In this document: piece by piece, positions 59,349 through 64,000 of the stretch
Position numbering within the stretch: the first letter of the stretch is position 1
Layout: every line of letters starts with the position of its first letter
Assembly (NCBI RefSeq): GCF_019279795.1
Contig: NC_056740.1
Span: 227,380,611 to 227,444,610, forward strand
Reading direction: 5' to 3'
DNA length: 64,000 bases
Source of the DNA: Protopterus annectens
Taxonomy: Eukaryota > Chordata > Ceratodontiformes > Protopteridae
Notes under the pieces: model-generated
Told to the model about the DNA's origin: nothing
Databases searched by the model: none
The model's input: only the letters and a program-made list of their open reading frames with translations
Position numbers and translations under genes: made by a program

Positions 59349-59351
<3 letters not shown>
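58889..59351. mobile_element. MITE inserted in a TA microsatellite, telomere-like interior
   Basis: The inverted repeats start AGGTTTACTTGAAAACACTG on the left and AGGTCTACTTGAAAACACTG on the right (inverted). They continue through GATCGACAACTGAGATGACC and ACAGTTTAAAAGC on both arms, with a ~26-bp gap in one arm. Total is 463 bp. Both ends pass directly into (TA)n, which fits a TA-targeting element, though the duplication cannot be proved there. The interior contains ACCCTAACCCTAACTC and CCCCTAACCCTAAAG, short telomere-like runs. Confidence 0.85.
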
Positions 59352-59413
<62 letters not shown>

Positions 59414-59414
59414 G

Positions 59415-59488
<74 letters not shown>

Positions 59489-59528
59489 CCTATATGTATC
59501 AGTATTATGTATATGTGTGTATGTGTCT

Positions 59529-59576
<48 letters not shown>

Positions 59577-59624
59577 ACACATATGTGCATATGTGTGTAG
59601 ATATCATTATGTGTTGTTTATATA

Positions 59625-59659
<35 letters not shown>

Positions 59660-59660
59660 A
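59352..59660. repeat. Compound (TA)n/(TG)n microsatellite block
   Basis: TA tracts at 59352-59411, 59420-59445, 59533-59572 and 59628-59656, with TG at 59444-59483. Confidence 0.95.
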
Positions 59661-60309
59661 ACTGTCCGAGGTTCTGTAGACATACACAGCTGTGAATATG
59701 TATCACACATATATGTATCTGTATGTGGGGTGCATACAAACATCTAGTCCACACTCTTGCAACTCTCTTTACTTTACAGCTGAACTGTTCTGCCTTGCTG
59801 CAACACAGACAGGTGTCACACGTGAACACAGACTGACAGTAGGGGGGGTATATATGGTGACAGATTTTTGATAAGCATATTATACTGCTATGGCAGTTGG
59901 GTATGCTATGCTACACTTTAACATGACTGTCCTGCAGGTGGTTTGGTCTTACACCCATGTGTCTATCATGGTAGTATTAATACCCCCACCAGCTGTCGGC
60001 CACAGCAATGTACAGAACACAGATATCATGGGTCATATCTTTGCCATTCACTGCTGCTCTGCACAGTTGACAGGTATGTCCCACTGCCCACAGGGACTGA
60101 CACTACTGTCCAGAGCAGTTGTTGAGCAGAACATCATTACAGGAACAAGTACTGATGGCACATATACATCCTTTCACATTATACATCCTATTAGTCTATG
60201 CCATATACTACATGCAAGTAAATGCATATCTTTTCACATACCTTTTATGTTTTTTCTGCTGTAAAACAACCCTGAGCTTTGTTACTTTTATTAAAGTTGT
60301 TTTTTTTTT

Positions 60310-60314
<5 letters not shown>
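59661..60314. other. No recognisable feature
   Basis: No coding motif or repeat boundary found. Confidence 0.4.

Positions 60315-60350
<36 letters not shown>
60315..60350. repeat. (CT)n microsatellite
   Basis: About 34 bp of CT. Confidence 0.95.
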
Positions 60351-60351
<1 letters not shown>

Positions 60352-60574
60352 CTCTCCAGTAGAGTGATTGAGCTGGTTTGAATAGATTGCAGCATGCTTT
60401 TTTTGGTATTGCACATGATCAGGTGGTGGCCTCTGCACCAGTCAGTGTCCAACAGTTGCTAATTGCATGCAGCCTGCTGTGGAATACTTCGGATAACCAC
60501 TGCCATGACAACCCTGTACTTTAAATTGCTGACTTCTGCAGGCATTGTCCCTTCACCTTTCCAATATGGATGAC

Positions 60575-61760
60575 ATTCTTCCCTTCCTGTGTGTGGACAT
60601 CAGTGTTACATACAGCAGGTAGCAATACCTCTTACAGCAGAACCTGCAGACACAGGCCAAATACACATTTGGGTAAGGTTCCAGACCTACAGACAGCATG
60701 AGTAGTGTTGTGTGCATTGTATCTTGCTGGTCTTACAGGGTTTCTGTGTACATGGTACTTTTGCATGGAATGTTGTCTGTCTGCATTGCTCTCAACTGTG
60801 AGCCTATCCATATGATACCAGGGGGATTGGCTGTTAGGTTTTGTCTATGCACCACACAGGTATTGTCCCAGATACATCAGTGGCATTATGTCTGTGGAGT
60901 GCTATCAATACATGGCTACATCCATTTGTATTTCAATGTCGTATTCCTGCATAAGAGTATGCTGCAACAAATCCTGTAACACCAGCAATGTCCAGGGTGT
61001 GTAACAGCAATAATGCAAATATGGCCCTATGTTCCTGCCTCTGTCCTCCACGTATATGCCAGTGTTTGTCCTGCTGTTAGGTAATGGCCTATCATAATTT
61101 ACTGCTAGCATTACTGCTATCATCCCAGTCATGTCACGGACTCCCACACCAACTGTTGGGCCAAGTCCATATATATGGGGGCAACAGCTGGAGAACACAT
61201 ATGTGCCCTTGTACATTCCAGAGGTAAGTGTGTGGTACACAGTGTTCCTTGCCCTTGTACAGCCTTTTATGGGGGGGGGGGGGTTCAATGCCATTAACCT
61301 AGGCTATGACACCTTTTCAGGGATATAACTATTAAGACGAGGGTCATTCAGTGTGATAGTGAGATGTTAGGTTAAACAATATGTACAATATACTGTGACA
61401 TTAATACAAGTGCTACTTTTCCCCCCTAGGGCTTGACTACAGGGTGCAATTGGAGGCTGCTGAACTACATCTGTAATTGTTGATTGTTATGTATCTTGAA
61501 GGCAAATCCTGTTTCTACTGTTGTACTAATTGCAGGCCTTGGCCTGGACAGTATAGTATGGTATATATCCACATTGCTTGCATCTACTGTTTTGTGTGGG
61601 CCTTGCATTCATCACTGATTACATATTTCAAACCTTATGTGGTGTAAGTACTGGCATACATTATTGTATAGTACACAAATAAAGGTTATCTGTGTATGCA
61701 TACCTGTGTGTTGTGTCATGTCCTTTGAATTGTGGGTGGGTATATGTTTAGTGTCAGTAT
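60575..61760 (+). repeat. Duplicated non-coding module, copy B
   Basis: Direct-orientation counterpart of 48775-50165. It lacks the TG microsatellite of copy A and has a G10 run at 61271-61281. As in copy A, a TA microsatellite and then the tRNA-box inverted-repeat family follow downstream. Confidence 0.8.
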
Positions 61761-61935
61761 TCTCATTTGTGGGAATGGTTCCCATACTACACATTTCACA
61801 GGTGGTAGTTAAACGGTTTGTGACAGAGGAATATACTTTGCATCCAGTACTTCCACACTACTTCTACATATGTATGGCTACTAATAGCTTTTGTCTGTGT
61901 GCATGTGTATGTACCTATATATATCTCATATAGCT

Positions 61936-61944
61936 ATATCTATA

Positions 61945-62024
<80 letters not shown>
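61936..62024. repeat. (TA)n microsatellite
   Basis: About 85 bp of TA. Confidence 0.96.
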
Positions 62025-62029
<5 letters not shown>

Positions 62030-62204
62030 GAACATATGTATGTATCTATATACAGTTGATGTTATATACTTATTTGTGAGTCATACATAAATATATATAT
62101 CTACATATAGCTGTCTATCCTTCTACATTTACAGATATATATCTGTTCATATGTCCATGAATGTTCGGCTCATATTTTGGCCTGCACCTCATTCTCTTGG
62201 CAAT

Positions 62205-62815
62205 TGACATGGATGATCGCAGCAATGAAGTCAGTAACTAATGCCGACACTGTTGTGTATCAGACTTCATCTCCTTCTACATATGTGTTCTAATACATAT
62301 AACTGTGTAACTAGCAACATTTTAAGTGTATTAGAGCATTAGTTGACATATATCCCTATTTGTACCCACAGTGTGGCATACTTTGTCCAGAATTCTTGCA
62401 TTAATAGGTTGTGTGGTATGATATTGATACATTTCCTGTACTGTTGACTGATTGTGCTGGATGATATGTTTGTGAAAGCATCAGGTTATGTGTATCTGCT
62501 ATGGTTTAGTGGTAAATCAGTTTGTGTATAGAGTGCAGTGTCCTGGATTCGAGCATTGGAGAGGCAGTTTATTTTGTTGCTGGGCAGAACAATAGACATT
62601 GAATACAGAGTGGTTAAGGCTCTTTTAAGCAGTTGTAAGCGTGTTTGCATGAGTTTGTGCGACAGTAAGCACTGCCAACCTCTGCTTATGTTTTCCTACA
62701 GTCAGTTAGCTTCGGAATTGCTCAACCTGTGTTGGCATAGCTTACCATCATGCAAACCTGCGCAAACCCGCTTACTGCTGCTTAAAAGTGCTTACTGCCA
62801 CTTACCCCCACACTA
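62205..62815 (+). repeat. Dispersed repeat copy 3 joined to a tRNA-box inverted-repeat copy
   Basis: 62205-62430 carries TTTGTCCAGAATTC...ATAGGTTG as in the repeats at 14.8 and 35.2 kb. From 62430 it matches the 51.46-kb arm: GCTGGATGATATG, TCTGCTATGGTTTAGTGGTAA (mutated A box, 20 nt core), CCTGGATTCGAGC (better B box), TTATTTTGTTGCTGGGCAG. A partial inverted second arm follows (CTTACCATCATGCAAACC, 62742-62812). It is more decayed than the 51.5-kb copy. Confidence 0.7.
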
Positions 62816-63439
62816 ATTTCTTTAAAAGAAAAGAAAAAGGGATTGATAGGAAAGTGGTGAAAAAAGGGGCACAAAGAGGGAAAGACAGTAGGGAAAATAG
62901 CTAGGCATGTGCAGGAAGGGTATAGGAAAGGTCCATAGCTGCCCATTTCTTTTACAGCAACAGCTGTGCATATACACTAAATTTGTAAGTACATTTGGAC
63001 CCTCAAACCCCAGGGAGAGGGGTGAGGACAACATATATTAATTGTGATGCCAATTAGACCAGATTACATGTGTCCAGTGGACTTGTGTGCAAAATGGACA
63101 ACTATGTATGGGGCAAGATTTTTTTGTGGGAACAGATTGCCTTTTTTTTTCAGGTGATAGTAGGATGTTGGGGAGGGATAGTATGTATATTTGGGGAGGT
63201 AGGTTGGGTAGGTTAACAGACAAGACAAATGAGATGCATACAGAGCCAGTATATGACACATGTGGGGGGTAAACACCTTCTACGGGAGGGGTGTTTGGAA
63301 GTTGCAAGTCCATGAGCCCCCAACTGGAAACAGTGGGACTGAGGTCCCCACCCATGGGCAGTCACCACTGCACCTTCACAGCCCCAAAGGTTGCTGTGCT
63401 GGGGGCTGTGTAGGAGGGGCAGACTCACCCTCTAATAGT

Positions 63440-63715
63440 GCCACTCAGCCCTCAAGCTGGCGTAGCCACTCTCGAGACTCCAGATCAAGCTCCCTATGTA
63501 CCATGGCCCAGACCTGTTGATGGGTGACAGGTTTCCCTCTGTGCCCACTTCGAGGGGGGGTATGCCCCATCCCCTGCAGTGGTTCCACCCAAAGGTGACG
63601 CAGGGCCCATGGAGGAGGATGTCCCAGGCTGGGCCCCAGATGTGCTGGTGCCCAGTGCCATGTCCAGCTGAGATGGGACAGGTGGGTCTGCTGGGACCGG
63701 CCTTCCCATACGAGC
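63440..63715 (-). pseudogene. Possible second Myb-like C-terminal remnant
   Basis: Minus strand from 63709: a Pro/Ser/Gly-rich stretch (MGRPVPADPPVPSQLD). Across a G-run frame break near 63555 it is followed by THQQVWAMVHRELDLE then SREWLRQLEG and a stop. The low-complexity region plus a terminal amphipathic, Glu/Arg-rich helix is what Harbinger Myb-like proteins end with. The position downstream of module copy B parallels the Myb C-terminus downstream of copy A. I could not align the two directly. Confidence 0.3.
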
Positions 63716-64000
63716 TATGTTGTGACAGGTTTATGACAGATATGGGTTAGTAACAGTCAACAGCATTCAGGATTAGTTATAACAGCATGCATAGGTATTC
63801 CCATTAACCCAAAATACCAGATTTAACACAGTTGCAGAGCAAGCAGAACACATGCATATATGGAACAACAGTGGCCATTACAGGAACATGCAGGCTTCAT
63901 TGATGGCAACAGGCCACCAATATTGGTGTATTTTAACATGGCACATGCATAGAAACAAATATGAATATTTATAAACCATTAGGACATATGTCCCAACAAA
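63716..64000. other. No recognisable feature
   Basis: Last 285 bases, A+T-rich, nothing called. Confidence 0.4.

Overview
This window is repeat-dominated nuclear DNA from a vertebrate, most likely an anamniote (fish, lungfish or amphibian). The evidence is the mix of element types: a gamma/epsilon-type endogenous retrovirus (ERV), a DIRS tyrosine-recombinase retrotransposon, RTE and CR1 LINEs, fish-type tRNA-headed SINEs (DANA/HE1-like), a PIF/Harbinger transposase with a Myb/SANT-like partner, several foldback MITEs and many long (TA)n and (TG)n microsatellites. I see no host protein-coding gene, tRNA, rRNA or CRISPR array that I can defend. Nearly every coding stretch is a broken transposon gene. 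The species cannot be fixed from sequence alone.

Layout. 1-5762: minus-strand ERV (integrase N-terminus, RNase H, RT, protease, gag, leader, 923-bp 5' LTR); env and the 3' LTR lie outside the window. The LTR ends exactly where a DIRS fragment resumes (5763-6361), so the provirus is nested in an older DIRS copy. 6.4-13.8 kb: a multi-hairpin MITE with a perfect 8-bp target duplication, a decayed L1/Tx1-like LINE, SINE remnants, a Penelope-like relic and a minus-strand CR1-like LINE. 13.8-20.7 kb: a SINE with a 19-bp target duplication, microsatellites and a LINE 3' end. 20.7-27.1 kb: a nearly full-length but broken DIRS element with inverted terminal repeats and internal complementary region. 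27.1-29.8 kb: no recognisable content. 29.8-32.1 kb: a 5'-truncated RTE LINE with a 9-bp target duplication. 32-40 kb: SINEs, MITEs and a Penelope/hammerhead-like motif.

40-64 kb forms a distinct domain. It has a Harbinger transposase (40.7-42.0 kb), arrays of short and ~230-bp tandem repeats, and a non-coding module present twice in direct orientation about 11.8 kb apart (48.8-50.2 and 60.6-61.8 kb). A minus-strand Myb/SANT-like Harbinger partner gene (57.7 down to 54.6 kb) lies between the two copies. A long inverted repeat with tRNA-like Pol III boxes (51.46-52.04 kb) has a second, decayed copy at 62.4-62.8 kb. This suggests a tandemly duplicated, unusually large Harbinger-associated unit, later broken up by RTE, CR1, SINE and MITE insertions.

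The elements interact in several ways. The SINEs share their 3' tail with the RTE LINE, which implies mobilisation by it. A related SINE at 33.7-34.1 kb has the same head but another tail. The ERV used a DIRS copy as its target. Several MITEs sit in or beside TA microsatellites. The least familiar structures are the serial-hairpin MITEs, the tRNA-box long inverted repeat and the duplicated Harbinger/Myb domain.
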